From Dipylidium caninum (taxonomy: Eukaryota > Platyhelminthes > Cestoda > Cyclophyllidea > Dipylidiidae), in contig QEYB01001430.1 in the NCBI GenBank assembly GCA_017562135.1, positions 496,001 through 560,000 of the forward strand: a DNA stretch of 64,000 bases, given 5' to 3'. The notes under the pieces are model-generated. The model saw only the letters and a list, made by a program, of their open reading frames with translations. It was not told the origin of the DNA and made no database searches. Positions 1 through 14,227 of the stretch are shown here, piece by piece. Both the position numbers and the translations under genes were made by a program. Positions within the stretch are counted from its first letter, which is position 1, and each line of letters opens with the position of its first letter.

Positions 1-1984
1 GAGACATTGTTGAAGAGAACGGCGATGAACTCGTGTTCACAAAATACCATGCAGTGGCTAGAGGTTTTTTCTGCAAACAGAGTTGTATAATCTTAACTAC
101 TGTTGGGGTTTCAAGAGTTCTTGAGAGGGAAATAACTAAGTTAATCGACAGATTCAACAGCCATTAGTGGCTCAGAGATTTCCGCAGTGAAAAACAGCTG
201 CTTGTCCTCACAAGCCTTTCTTTCTGCCTGTTGCACAGCCCTTCACGAACTGCTCCTGCTGCAGCAACGTGGGTTCGCGGGGCTACTCGTGGATCGACCC
301 GTCCAAGATGACTCTCTTCTCACCTCGTCTTCTTTGCGATGAGAAGCCTGATTAGCTTCCCCTCCTCCATCAAGCCAATCATATTTAATCCTAATTGCTT
401 TTATTTTTCTCCTCATACCGCCGTCATTACACATTTCTTACCGGAACTGGCCTCCTCTTCTTCTCTCGTCTTTAAGTTATGGCTGGATTAACAAGCAGAC
501 CACCACACCACTCGACGCGGGATGGTCGCCTTCTTAAAACCTCTGCCGACCAGACGCCCATTCTGGTGTTCGTGTCGGATTCACCGACCTGCGGTCCCGA
601 GGGGGACTCTGATGGAGTCCAGTCCTCCTTTAACATCCTTTTCAGAGCTATAGGAAACGCCGCAACACGAGTGGCAGCAGGCCTTTTGGCAAAAGCGGTA
701 CAATAAGGGGACAAAACTTATCCGGTCTCGCGTTCGTTCTAGTCCGCGGCCTCGGTAACGCACTGCTGGGGCACGGGCAGGCCAAACAGCACACTGTGAC
801 AGCGATTTGTCATTCATTTCCTTGCTAATCCTAGTTTTTGGAAAGAATACCTCAATGGATAAAGGCGCCCACTCCGTTTATTTGTTTTGAAATCACAGAA
901 AAGAAATGGGGTGTCCACCACCTCCAGGTAGTTAACAAATATGATGAGTCGCAGTTCGGGAGGGCGGGCGAAACTCTTGAGGTTGACAAATGTGACAGAT
1001 GAGTGGGTGTGTGGAGGGGAGGTAATTTACACAGACAGAGGGGAGGGGAGGGGAGAGGGGGGGTGTGAGAGGACCTAAAGGTGTGTACATAGGGGAAGAA
1101 GAGGGGGACCGGCCGCTTTCACTGCAGAAGGCAGCTGACGAGGAGGATGTGCAGGAAGGAGAGATAGACGAGGAGGAGGAGGAAGAGGAACACACGAGGT
1201 CTCCGCGAGCCCAGCACTCGGTGGCCGACCGTTTCGAAGATACGCGCAACCACCACTGTGCAGGCTGGACCTACGGGAGGTGGAATATTCGCCGTATGAC
1301 GCGCCTGAGTGAGTGTTGGGCGAGAATGGCGTGCTTAAAGCCCCGAGTGTTGTCATCGGCACCGATGACGCCTCAACCCTCAATTACGCCTTTGGGGCAA
1401 AGTGAAGACACGGCGAAGTTGGTACAACGTGAAACCATCTTGTTGGGGGGAGGCGGAATCCTGAACACATGCCGGGACCAGTTAGCACGGCCCACCAAGC
1501 ATGACCTGAGGCATGAAGGCCTGACTTCCGCACCAAAAAACCCCAAAACCGTTAGAATAAAGTAAAGTGACTCTATCAGTAAAAAGTCTGCGCGCATCTG
1601 CCAAATGCCAGTTCGCAGGAGTCGAAAATGAAGCGATGCTCGGTCGACTAGTAGGCAGAGTAAACCGATTGCGCGCCCTCCTACGACATCAAGACGGTAC
1701 GAAAACCGAGGGGGGGGGGGAAGGGAGTAAAAAAACCCAGCAATGAGGCAATCATGAGGCTCGTTGCACGCACCGAACTTTGTTACGAGAGGCCTATTCC
1801 AACACCTCGAGGCCGCATTCGCGTATGAGAGGACGAGTTTCCGGAACTTGGACGAGGTGTCACGCAGCACGGTTCGGGGAGGACTGGTGGCCAGCGGACC
1901 GACGTCACTGATGGAGGACAAAAAATCGTCTCAGTCAAACAAATAATAAGTTTTAAAGATACTCGCTAGAAGATGCAGCAGGAC
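1..1984. other. 3' flank of coiled-coil gene; no firm gene
   Basis: I recognise no conserved protein here. On the minus strand, downstream of the coiled-coil gene, two Ser/Thr-rich open stretches (about 1760-1900 and 1075-1380) could be extra 3' exons, because the last recognised exon could also be read into a GTGAGT donor at about 1988. The better-supported reading is that the gene stops at 1985 and this is 3' UTR or spacer. The nearest minus-strand AATAAA lies at 877-882. A G10 run sits near 1712, and a GAG-rich purine tract at 1170-1192 makes a poly-Glu frame on the plus strand that I do not take as coding. Confidence 0.3.
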
Positions 1985-4900
1985 TCACTCCGCCAGTCGA
2001 ATAACACAGCTTTGAGGCTCTTGGAACTTGGACAATTCCGCCTGGCATTTGCGCAACTCCTGGGTCCTCGAGTAGAGCGCAGACTCCAATTGAGTCACCT
2101 AAGCGAAAAAAAACGCGAAAAATAATCAGACGTCCAATGTGAAAAAATGACCTACCGAAAAGAGTTGACCTGCAATTCAGTTACCTGATCGTCCAACCCA
2201 TCCACGGTGGCTTTGAGGTGGGTCTTTTCCACAGTGGCTCGGGTTAAACGCTCCCTCAGCTGCAGAAACTCCTCGTTACTCGCTTTCAGCTGGTCTGCGG
2301 AGGACTCAACTTCGGCCTCCAGCATGCGTAGCCGTGCCAACAAACGCGAGACGTCTGACGGGACAGCGTCGGGTTGGGAAGGCGTGGGCGTTGGCCGAGG
2401 AGGTGGTGATTTAGAAGTTGTTTGAGGATCCACCAGCCCTCCGGTTCGCCGCTCAAAGTAACTCAGCTTCAGGCCGTCGACACGACCGCCAGATTCGAGG
2501 ATGTGAAAGAGGCTGGAGTCTTCTGAGTCGTCTTCCGAGGCACACACTCTTGACAGGAAAGGATTAGACTCAGTGAGGAGAGTAAACAAGCGGCAGAGTG
2601 TGATGAAGGATGAGTCGAGGAGGGTGTGACGATGCGGTAGGCAGAGACTTAAAGTCTAAAATGGGGGGTGTTTGCCAAAGCTTTACCAATAATGTCGGCA
2701 TAGAGAATCGAACAGAAGCGCACAGAACACAGAAAAAAGCTTGAGCCTTAACAATGACGTGGCCTCTACTCCATTTCCCATCACCCAGCGCCGCCTATGT
2801 CGCTGGGATCACATCGCCTGAAATGACCACCTAAGTGACTCCGAGGAGGAATTCAGAAGATAACTCTGATTCCACAAAGCGGTAACAAAGTTAGGAACAT
2901 TGAACACACACGTGCTAAACAAGTCTTGCCGGTAGCGCTTCGCATCATGTCTTTGGCGTAAAATTCTCGGGTCTAAAAAGACCACCGGTAAAAAGATGAT
3001 TAAATACAGGTGTGACTTGCCTCACACGTTTGAAAAAAACCCCATGAGGACGGCAGAGGAGAGAAAATGCTAGTAGAAGAGGCAATTTAGAGGAATATGC
3101 AATCTCACAGCGGACGACAAAGTAGAAATTAGTGGATGCAATGTTGAAGGCGATAAAAGACTCACCACTGCCGCATTCAGTTTGGACTTCCGCTTCGCAG
3201 ACAAGGGGAAAACTATCACAGACGGCGGGAATAAGGTCGGGTTGCGGAGTCGCCACTCCGGCGTTGCTTCGCTTTGCTTGCAACAAATCTACCAGTTTTT
3301 GCAGCCGCCGGCAGTTGACGCAACTCTCATTCGTGTCGGTAGCGTTGGCAACGGCAGAGGTGGAGACTACGGCGGCAGCGGAGCGAGAAAGCTGGAGTCG
3401 AAGCGACCGGTTTTCCGCCGCCGCATCGGCCAACTGTACCGCCCACTGAGCAGCCTCTTGCTCAGCTCCTCGCTGCTGCCGTGTCACCTCATCCTCTAAG
3501 CGCTCAACGGCTATTCTTAAGGCTGATGTTTCCAACGTACACTGCTCACACAGTGCACAGCCCGCACTTTGGTCTTCACTACCTGCGACGTAAAATAAAA
3601 TTACAAATCTACTTACAAATCACCGGTACGAGGCATACTGAGAGCTCGAAGTCACCTCTAGGCATTGGCGTAACGTCATTTGACGTGTGTCGCGAAACAC
3701 TTTGAAGGACTGCGAGGGCCTCGGCGAGTTGCTGTCGAAGTTCCCGGGCTTCCATGGTAGATTTGCGTCTCTCCGCTTCCCATCGAGAGCGCTGGTGACG
3801 AAGATTGTCAACAGAAGCATCGAGTTCGGCACTAAGGGAGTTCACCTGACGATGGAGTTGGAGGCAACGAGCAAATTGCGTGTGGCGTTGTTCCATCAGA
3901 CGAGAGTTGTGCGCAAGTGAGGTGGACAAGGCGGCATTTAGCTCTAACACAGTGGGTGTGGTGGATTTTTGCGACAGAACATCTTCCGGACGGGCCAACT
4001 GCGCCTTTGATCGCTGGAATGGAAAAATTGAATACTGGGTGTTGAAATAGTAAGACATTTCCCCAGTTGTATCAGGATTCCGGCAAGCTCAAGGTCCAAC
4101 CACTCAAGTGATGGGTTTTCGTATATTTTGAAGGAATGACAAAGTAGCATTCGACAATTTCAGTGGCAGAACACTCCATCTGCGACAGCCGCGAAAAAAA
4201 TACAATCCCCGTTTTTGGCATTTGACACAAAAGCAGGAAAAGGAAAGGATACGCGCGAGAATTAACATTTACGCGTTCAGATGATTAAGAATTTCCCAGC
4301 CTCTGCGCTTCAGGTGTTTCAAAGGAATGAAACCAGACGATTGAAGGTAAGTACACGGAAGGAGAAATGGGAGGGAAAGCGGAAAGGTCGCCTACACAGT
4401 CCCGCGTTAGGGAAACCTTCCACTGAAAAACTAATGGCCTACAAAAGGCAGGGATATCGTAGATATCAAATCACTCAGTCCTATAGTGTGGCAAGTAGGA
4501 GGCATGAAACTGAACGCCCATGGAAGGCATGAAGGTGACTCGCTTCACGCCAGAACAGAACATTATGTCAAAATTGTTCCGATCAGCCGAGGTTTACGAC
4601 AAAAGTATGGGTAGAGGATAAAGGAGTGAGAAGAGACAAAAACCAACTTAAAGATATTCGTTTCTGCACGCTACTCACGGATGACAAGACGTGTTGAAAA
4701 AGTGTACAACGATGCCCCCTTACTGTGTGACTTGCGGGGAGCCATAAATTGCTGAGAACTACTCGTCTTTCGACAAACAGGGTGCCATGTTGACCAAAGC
4801 TGCACAACCCGTGAGCATCCTCCCCAGAAAGTAAATTCACCAGAGCAGAGAGAGCAAGTCATTGTAGTAGGAAATAACGTAGTCCAATGAGATGTAAGAC

Positions 4901-6392
4901 AGTGAACTACGGTCGATTTTGACTTGTTCGGACAGTGACATCGTCACTTATCGAAAGAGATGAAACATGATGGGGCGACAGTCACGTCATGAAAACATAA
5001 AAGAGTGGAGCCCCCATGGGGTATTTACGTGAGACACGTAATAAAAAAAAACACACTTCGACACGTCCAGAAGAGGGGAGGGTGCAAAACTTCAGCTCAA
5101 TTGACCAATGGAACAGAGGAGGCAAACACACCTCGCACCTCATTCAAAGTCATCTTCTCAGTCACCTTAGAACCAACGCTAGACCGAATGGTTTAACTTC
5201 TTTTCGCCTTCAAAGTGGACGATGTTGGGGGTAAAATAACAAGTAGGTCAGTTGCGTTGAAACACCAAGTAGCCACACGTTCTGTATTCGTCATCTACAA
5301 AATTCTCACTTAATTTGGCAAAGGAATTAAGACACAACCCTCCATATTTATTGAGCATCTCTCATTCCTCAATGATTCATCGTTTCCAAGCCGAAAACAA
5401 TAAACTCAGTTTTAAAAATAAGACTATTACGCAAGAGGTTGCATCCTCGGTAGTAAAAATGAAGAGAAGCCAGTATTATTAATGAGCACGACATAAAAAC
5501 TGGGTTGCTAGCACCTCCAACCGCTCAAATGTGATTATACTCGTGATTTATATCCATTTAGCAGTGGTTGATCAAGCGTGATCAAACATGCGTGAAAAAG
5601 ACACTCAGTGTTTACAAAAGTAAATGCGTATTTGACTTCACATATTAATTAAGGCACAAATTGCGTTTGTTAGTGGTCACAAGAGGGAAGTTTTGTTATT
5701 AATTAGAAGTTTACCTCAATACTACGAACTGGTATGAAAAGCGGTCATGAAATTGAGTATCTTGCGAGAAGGTAGAGGGGAACAAGAGAGCAGTTAAGTA
5801 TGTTCTTAACTTTTAGGTGTTTCAGCAAATAGTAGAGGACCAATACGCTTTGCCAACAAACATTATGAAGAAATGGGAAAAAGAAAGGGTTAAAGTGGCA
5901 CGAAATGCTAAGAATATGTGGTTTTGGTGATAGTCATATTGTGCATATGATTTATGGTCAATTTACCTTCAAAAACTCTTCCCGAGACAATCTACCGCCC
6001 ACCGATGTGGGATGCGATATGTCTTCAATTTTTGGGAGCTTCTCTGCCTTCGGTTCCAATTCTTCCTCCTCCTCATAGACCTCCATCAGAGCAGTGAACG
6101 AGGCCTCGGGCTTCATAAGTACGGCAACACCAGTGGAAGGCGGAGCTCTATCATAACGACGATTCCGCCTCTGAAGGACTCCTATGTCGTTGCGAAAGCG
6201 GCGAGCGGAATGCACAGCTCCTTCCGCCACCAATTTAGCCTCATCCTTCTCAAGTGCATTGATAATGTGATGAGATATGGCCAAAGATCTCTTAGGACTT
6301 CCGTTGTTTAAGGGTCGGGAGGGAAGATTCAAGAATGCCAAATTACTTGCCTCCATGCAGTCAACATTCCCTCGCAATTGCTGTAGTGAGGT
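1985..6392 (-). CDS. Coiled-coil protein, unknown family (partial 5' end)
   Basis: Five exons read from high to low coordinates join in phase: 6392-5967, 4013-3617, 3582-3166, 2546-2185, 2098-1985 (TGA). Together they give about 571 residues, and the 5' end is missing. Donors include GTAAATTG, GTAAGT and GTGAGT. Acceptors are pyrimidine-tract AGs, for example TTTTAG and TTCCATTCCAG. The N-terminal part is basic and Pro/Ser-rich with an acidic patch (EEEEELEP). From the second exon on, heptad-like Leu/Ala/Glu/Arg/Gln segments dominate (e.g. HRQVNSLSAELDASVDNL, LRMLEAEVESSADQL), broken by linkers, one of them Pro/Thr-rich (SPPPRPTPTPSQP). Two cysteine clusters, CALCEQC and CVNC, each precede a helical stretch. 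This composition is typical of centrosomal, Golgi or cargo-adaptor coiled-coil proteins, but I cannot place it in a family. The 3' end could extend further through a possible GTGAGT donor that overlaps the stop. Confidence 0.7.
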
Positions 6393-8454
6393 CTAAAACA
6401 TATGGAAAAGCATACGTTGGTTATAAGTCAGACTAACACAAAAATCAGTATAGAGGAAAACTTATCCTCCTTGACATGAATTAAATTGACGCACGAATTA
6501 GAAAATCATGGATAGCTTCTCAATGAATTTCACAAAACTCAATTCTGCAAAGGAAATACAAACACACTAATAGGCAAATGTAAACATTTCATTAAAGGTT
6601 GTAATAATCCAGCAAGACCAATGAAATTTACTTGTTTGGTAAGGTTTTTGACCATTGAAGAGGAATTATATATGACTTTAAATTTAAAACGCAAAACACA
6701 TACACGCTCAACGTGTTTCTAAATCAATTAATAGGTATAGGTAATGGAAAACTCGTCGGTTACTGAGATCTGCCAGAACGCGGCCTGAGAGGAACCGCGC
6801 CCAGAAGACAGACAAACGGAGACGAAACGCGCGGGGCAGGACAAGAGAAAAATGCACCTGAGGCTGGTTAAAGTTCTCAATAATGATTTAGTGGGCCAAG
6901 GAACAAAATTCTATAGTCGTTACTTTAATTTCATAATAACTTTATATTTGCGAGTGGAAGGGTTTAAAAATGTATTTTTACATTTTGTTTACTGCCATAT
7001 TCGAATATTTGTGACTCAAATAGTTTTACTTCTCCCCCGACCTCTGGGAATTATCATTGGATAGCATCGTGCACGTGAAATGAAAATGATAGCCCTAATC
7101 AGTGCTTTACACGAGAGGCTAGAAAATACCCGGCTTGATGAGGACGAGTATTCTTTGCGAATGAGCGCTAAATACCCATATTCACCTGTCGGGCACGATT
7201 ATTGATAAGGTGTATGTAAGCTAACGCGAGTTAATCTAAACATTGCGCTCTCTTCAAGACGTTGAATGCCAGTAGTAAGTGGTAAATAGAATCGTTTCAA
7301 TTCCTGATACAATTCGCGTATAATACATAATTGTAATTAGTGTAATGTACGGCAGAGTCAACAGTAGTTAAGTACTGAGACGATGGTCCCACAGATTACA
7401 CCGGGATTAACGTGAAAGAAGAAATGGCACATTTCTAGGTTCTATTTAAGCCTATTTATCCGCCTTTTTTGAGTCATATGAGCGGAAAAATTTCATTACC
7501 ACCACGAAATACTAAGTCTGGGGAAAAGACATTATAGCATGACTGCTGTAAAACAAAATGTTGTTAAATGAAACAAATGAGGAGGTCATGTACACAAGTA
7601 TCACGCTTTTTGTCCCCGTGACATTAGAATAACTACTCTCAAAGGCCTTAAATAAGTATGACAAATGAATTTTCAAAGACATGTTCCCCAGTGTCGAAAA
7701 ATAGGAGTCCCTCCTCTTTCCTATTCCGATTTTGCAAAATTTTATGCCTTTAAATAAGAAACAAAATTAGTGCAGACGAGTTAGTATTAATAACTTTAAC
7801 GAGAAAGCTATATGCATGTATTAAACATCACCAGGTATATTTTTTGATCGAGTGCTAGTGGAGCATAAGAAGTTCCACGGTTCCGAATTGTCGAAATGAG
7901 TCATAATAAGTAATCCCCAAAATGAAGTATATGTTCAATTAACGTCAGTTGATATACAAATATTAGTGAAATAGTGCTGTATTAAACTGCCTCTTAATTA
8001 AGAACACAATAAGCATCGAAGTTGGCTTATGATCACCGTCAAATGAAATTGTAAATATAATGAGATCCCAGTTTACGTTGATAACTGGCGTTTTCAAAGC
8101 TCGCCTTGAATAGTAATTGAAGGTAATGATATTTATAACGTATTGCCCTGGCCAAGATGCAGGTATTTCGGAGCAAATTGTTGCATCCACCTAATTTATG
8201 CATGTGTATACTGATCCTTTAACTATGTTGAACATGCCAACCTAACAAGCGAATTACGTATTTTAAGCAGAAATTTGTGCTTCAAAATTTAATGTTTTTT
8301 AATAATTAACTACATTATGTAAATTAATGTCTTAAAGTCACGCGATTTCTTACACCTTTTCGTCCGTGATAACATTTATTGATTTCATCTTGCCCCAGCG
8401 GCTTTCGTTTTGTTTGAGTTTGTCGCTTGTTTCGTTTTCGCTTAGCTTGTCAAG
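6393..8454. other. AT-rich spacer between divergent genes
   Basis: The sequence is AT-rich with no credible exon on either strand. It separates the minus-strand coiled-coil gene from the plus-strand hnRNP K-like gene and so should hold both 5' regions, including the missing first exon of the coiled-coil gene. A short GC-rich island at about 6765-6860 stands out from its surroundings and could be a promoter or first exon, but no start codon and splice pair fits convincingly. Just before the KH gene, a CCCCAG at about 8394-8399 after a T-rich run could be a cis- or trans-splice acceptor. Confidence 0.4.
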
Positions 8455-9815
8455 ATGAAGCGAGAGAATGGGTTCGCTGATGATGGTCCTCCAAGCAAAT
8501 ATCGTCGCAACGATGATCCGAGCAAGCTTCTTCGTGTGCTCATACCAAGTCGTGCGGCTGGACCCATAATAGGCAAGGGTGGCGAAACTATTAAAGATCT
8601 CCGATCCCAGGTATTGTGTTATTTTGAGGCCAACGTATTTTTTAATCTCGTCAACTCACGATCTCTATTGATCTAAAGGGCTATTTTATTTTTGTTTATT
8701 TTATGAACGTGAACTCACCTGTTACCAATTGTCGAACGTGTCCAACTGTCACCGTTGATGATTGTCCATTGATTTCGATCCCCACGGCTCATCTCCGTCT
8801 CATGTCACGCCTTTTTTATCACTGAAACTGTCCATGCCATCCGTGTTCTCATGGTATTCACCCGTGGTATTCACTTTGCTAACGAATCTGTACATTGTGT
8901 GTGTGTGCCCTCGCGCATGTATTCTCACTGCAGTTTTCTGTACGTCTTCACATTCCTGATAGCAGGGGCCCAGAACGGTACAGTATGCATACCTAAGCTT
9001 TCCTTTACGCCTATATGCTTCTCTTGTCACTATTTTTCTCTCCTTACTTTCCAGAGTGTTCAACATGGAAGGCGATAGACCTAATATCTGTGGTTGCCTT
9101 CGAGAGCTTACAGATGTGTTAATGGTAATTTCGATTCGACTGTCATTAATGCCGATGTGTTGTTAGGACGTTCTTTCTGCAAAAAATGCTGATCAGCGTT
9201 TGTTGGAGGGTCGAAAGGATGACGATGGAAATGATCTCGATCCCGCAAAACTGCTTGATCTCCGCATTCTCATTCATCATAGTCAAGTCGGTTCGGTCAT
9301 TGGTAAAAGTGGGGATAAGATAAAGGAGTTGCGGGAAAAGCATCGCATGCAAATTATTAAAATCTACCAGGAGTTTGCGCCTCGTTCTACAGATCGTGTA
9401 CTTCAACTTATTGGTGAGCCGCAAAATGTCTTTGCCTGTGTTGAGGATATCATGGAGACTCTTGAGGTAAGCGTTCCACCTTTCGTCGAGCTAAAATCCA
9501 CAGACCGCTCCTCCCCGCGGCCATCGTAGTGACTACGATGCCAATAACTTTGATGCAGACTCCATGCCTGCATACGATCGGTACATGGGCCCTCCACCGC
9601 CGCCACCGCCCTACGGTTACGATGGGCCTTATTCAGGAGGCGGGCCTGCCCCTCCTCCCCCTTACGGTGTCTATGATGATCGCCCCTATTACGACCGTGG
9701 TTATTCAAGACGTGGTCCGCCGCCTCCGGCTAGCGGATATAGGCGTAAGTTTTTTAAAGAATATTGCCCACACCGACATGGAGAATAATTTGCCTTTTGC
9801 CTATTTTTAGGCTGA
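8455..9815 (+). CDS. hnRNP K/PCBP-like RNA-binding protein with two KH domains
   Basis: Six exons join in phase: 8455-8610, 8934-8977, 9055-9124, 9167-9466, 9504-9744, 9811-9815, giving 271 residues. KH1 (residues about 25-90) is spread over exons 1-3, with the GXXG loop GKGG at 40-43 (RVLIPSRAAGPIIGKGG) and the segment IPDSRGPERV, both like hnRNP K. KH2 (about 120-188, exon 4) has loop GKSG at 136-139 followed by DKIKELRE. After KH2 comes a Pro/Gly/Tyr/Arg-rich low-complexity tail (GPPPPPPPYGYDGPYSGGG), comparable to the hnRNP K linker that binds SH3 domains and carries RGG motifs. KH proteins of this class bind C-rich RNA or single-stranded DNA in splicing, translation and transcription. 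The last exon adds only an Arg and a TGA, and a polyadenylation signal follows. The third KH domain of hnRNP K was not found. The start ATG follows a C/T-rich 5' UTR and fits hnRNP K N termini (acidic, then basic NLS-like). Confidence 0.88.
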
Positions 9816-9939
9816 GGATTGCATTTTCTTTTACGCATGTGGCAACGTACGGCGGCAGCGATTGCGGCGTGCCAATGTGACTCATGCGATCATGCTTGCG
9901 CGTGTATGGATTTCCCTGTCACACTCCCTCTTTTTTTCT

Positions 9940-9945
9940 AATAAA
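9940..9945 (+). terminator. Polyadenylation signal (AATAAA) of the KH gene
   Basis: AATAAA sits 125 nt after the TGA at 9813-9815, preceded by a T-rich stretch. It supports an end of the transcript after the second KH domain. Confidence 0.6.
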
Positions 9946-12753
9946 TCACCGGTATTTGCATACTATTACGGTGAGAATACATCCTTTGTGTTGATCGTTT
10001 AGTAATGTATGTTCCATAAGTGATATGTGAAGTTATTTGCGTATACCGCGGTTGTGATCCTCCGGTGGGTGGCGGTGAGCTCTGGCTGTTTTCGCCACTC
10101 GTAGTCGCGGGTGGGTTTCGGGCCTCGATATGCCGGTGTGCGTTTGAAGTCCGCGGTTTTTGTGTTCGTTTCCCAATGTTTTGCCACATGCCGCTGATGC
10201 GTAAGACGCCGGCTCAACGAAGCATTTAGGGGCGGTGTGTTATTTCAACATCGGTGGACGAGGGTGCGATTGACGCTGATTTTACGGACACGGGTCATCC
10301 TCTGGTGCACTCCACCGGATCGGATCCGCCCGGGTGATTTGTTGGCGAATGAGCAGTCGTCTGAGCAGACTTGGCGGTTCTGGTGGCTCGGACTGCGATC
10401 GGACTTTTCTGTGTTGGGGCGCCGGGGCTCGACGTCCCCGATTAGTGCATCGACAAGTTTCTCCAGGGTTTTGCGTCGCCTTAAGGTCTCGCGAATGGTT
10501 CGGGTCGGCGCGGTGCGCGTGTCGAGCGAGTGGGCATCCTCGGTGGACGCGAATGCGACTTCCGCCCTCATCCAGGCTCGGCGCCTGACAGTGTAGAAGT
10601 TGAAGTCAACCGCAGTACGCTCTGCATTGCGTTGGATTTGATGAACTTGGCGTAGAAGCGTCTCTCCTCCCGACGCCTCGAAAGCAGCAGTCGTCAGCAT
10701 AACCTCGCGTCCCTGCAAGGGGAACGCGTTTGGGGCACGGCTTCAGTTCAACTTTTCCTCCTTGTTCCGGTGATTAGCAGACTGTTACCCGAAGGATGCA
10801 TTTGTCATCACTTTCGCGCCGTGGCGTGCCAACTGTCTTGCTCAAACACCTCCGTTGTGGTTGGCAAGTCAACCTGTTGAGCGTCCTACCACCCGGTCGA
10901 CGTGAGCACGCGCCAAACCCTCGTGCGTCGCCGCTGTGACGACTTCAACCCTCTGATCTCGGCAGCTCTCGACTGGTACGAGAACACTCAACTGCCGCAT
11001 CGTGTCAAGGTATCGAAAGCGCTCTGTCGCTCCCTTCGGAGTGGACACCGATCCTCCAGCCGTGCAGGCTACTTAAATGCAAATGAGCTCGCCGGAAGAG
11101 AATGCATGACTCTCCTCGAGTGTGTCCTTGTGAATAAACCTAACCGCACTTCCGAGTCCGACAGGAATAAATTAAGACGTGTGCTTGGACGCCTCTATGG
11201 AAGATGAGACACTTATCAGACGGCCGGAGGGTCAGGAAGCAGTAATTCGATTGGCGAAATGAGCAAGTGGAGATGAGCCCCTAAGGGATCCCCTGCCACC
11301 TCATTTGACTTCATTTCCTTGCATCAGTTATTCCGTTATCGTGGCGTTTGTGCAAACTGCGCAGTATCGCTTGAGATCAGTTGGTAGGAACGGGTGGGGA
11401 CACGGTCACGGCGCAGTTGTACGACGAGCCACAGTGGAGCGGCTCTATAGTAGTCCGCCCCGATGAAGTGGACCCGTTGCAGTGCATTCCGCCTCACCGT
11501 TCGTCATCTGCGGCTTCAACGTGATGCCGGAAACGTGCGACTCATGTGAACTTTAAACAGCCTCAGTTAGCGTTTATGCTTGCGTGTAATTACATGAAAC
11601 GCCTCGATATCCCACGCTAACTAGGGCGCATCATTTCGTTGCCTTAGAGAAGAAGGAGGCGTGGGCTAGAGAAGCTGGGATGTTTCCGCAAAAGTCTATT
11701 TACTGCGGACGGGGAAACGGGGAGGGGGAGCGGATGGGGATTTGCATCGATCAATGCTGAATGATCCAGAGTGGCAGGGTGTAGAACTTCCATGTCTCCC
11801 ATGGAACGTAGAGAAAGACCACTCCTCACCCTCATATTTCGAGGCTCTCGGCTTAGAATACAGTCAAGTTTACGTTAGTTAAAACCGCAACTATGAATAC
11901 CATAGCGCACGCAAACAGTGGCGTGGCCAGTAAAGTTTTTTCTTCAGTCTGTCACCTTCCACCCTTTTGCATGCGAAGACGACGGGACGGCAGTGTTTGG
12001 AGGTGGGCCCGTGCCACCTACATTCTTATATTCTTCTTTTCATTAATATTATGAATTATTCACCCACCCGGACGTTTTGATTCCATTGCAAGCCCCAGGG
12101 CTGAAATGAGTCGCAGTAAGATGGCTAAACAAGGAAAAAAGAGGGTGAGGAATTGATGAGAGCGAGCAGTCATATAGTGTACCGGTGGTATGACCGAAAA
12201 AGATTTGTAACACAGAGACAAACAAAAAAATGCAATGGGCAATGTTTGGATCAATAGGTACCAAAGTTACATAAAGTAACGTTGATGGTGGAAACATGGA
12301 ACAAGGATGTGAGATGATTATCAAAAGAAAAGGCCCAAAATATGTGCAAAGTTTTAGTGTGGGCATTTGCAGTTGGTCCAAAAGTGGTCAATTTTCAATT
12401 AAGAATAAAGGAGTAAAGGTGTAAAATTTTGCGGAATTTGAGGCAAAATTTACAGAGAGATGGGCCGAGAGAAGAACACACAAATACAAATATAGCCGAT
12501 TGTTGTTATAAGTTGAGAATTGTCATTTTTTCATGCACGAGACAATGCATACGAAAAAAATCATTTGTTAACCGTATCAAAAACTGTAAAATATCTTTGT
12601 GCAAAATACAAAACAAAAACCTTAAATTTTAAAATAACGAATAAATGCGTGTAAAACTTTGTGGTATAACAAACGATTATTAATGCACATAAAAAAGTCT
12701 GTTTTACTGAACTGAAGGCCTTGAACCCTTACTCAGCGCATTTTGACGAGTAG
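9946..12753. other. Spacer between KH gene and aldo-keto reductase
   Basis: No recognisable gene. I searched the three plus frames of 9,800-11,200 for a third KH domain (a hydrophobic segment followed by GXXG) and found none. There are two longer open frames with ordinary amino-acid composition: 10902-11207 (+, about 100 aa, contains DDFNPLISAALDWYENTQ) and 10245-10718 (-, 157 aa, Arg-rich). Neither matches a family I know, and neither has a clear ATG context or splice partner. From about 12,050 to 12,700 the DNA is AT-rich. A TTACTCAG about 20 nt before the reductase ATG could be a trans- or cis-splice acceptor. Confidence 0.35.
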
Positions 12754-14134
<1,381 letters not shown>

Positions 14135-14221
14135 TGGGTAGCTGTCGAATTTCACTCTGCTCCATCTTGTTGCCACCACTGCTTGCCTTCTGTCTCGCTT
14201 CTGTCATTCGCCCCTAGTAGC

Positions 14222-14227
14222 AATAAA
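14222..14227 (+). terminator. Polyadenylation signal (AATAAA) of the aldo-keto reductase
   Basis: A canonical AATAAA lies 88 nt after the TAA at 14132-14134, followed by a GT-containing region. It fits as the transcript end. Confidence 0.6.

Noticed and set aside
9746..11210. Third KH domain of the hnRNP K-like gene
   Set aside because: No plus frame shows a hydrophobic strand followed by GXXG and a basic helix.
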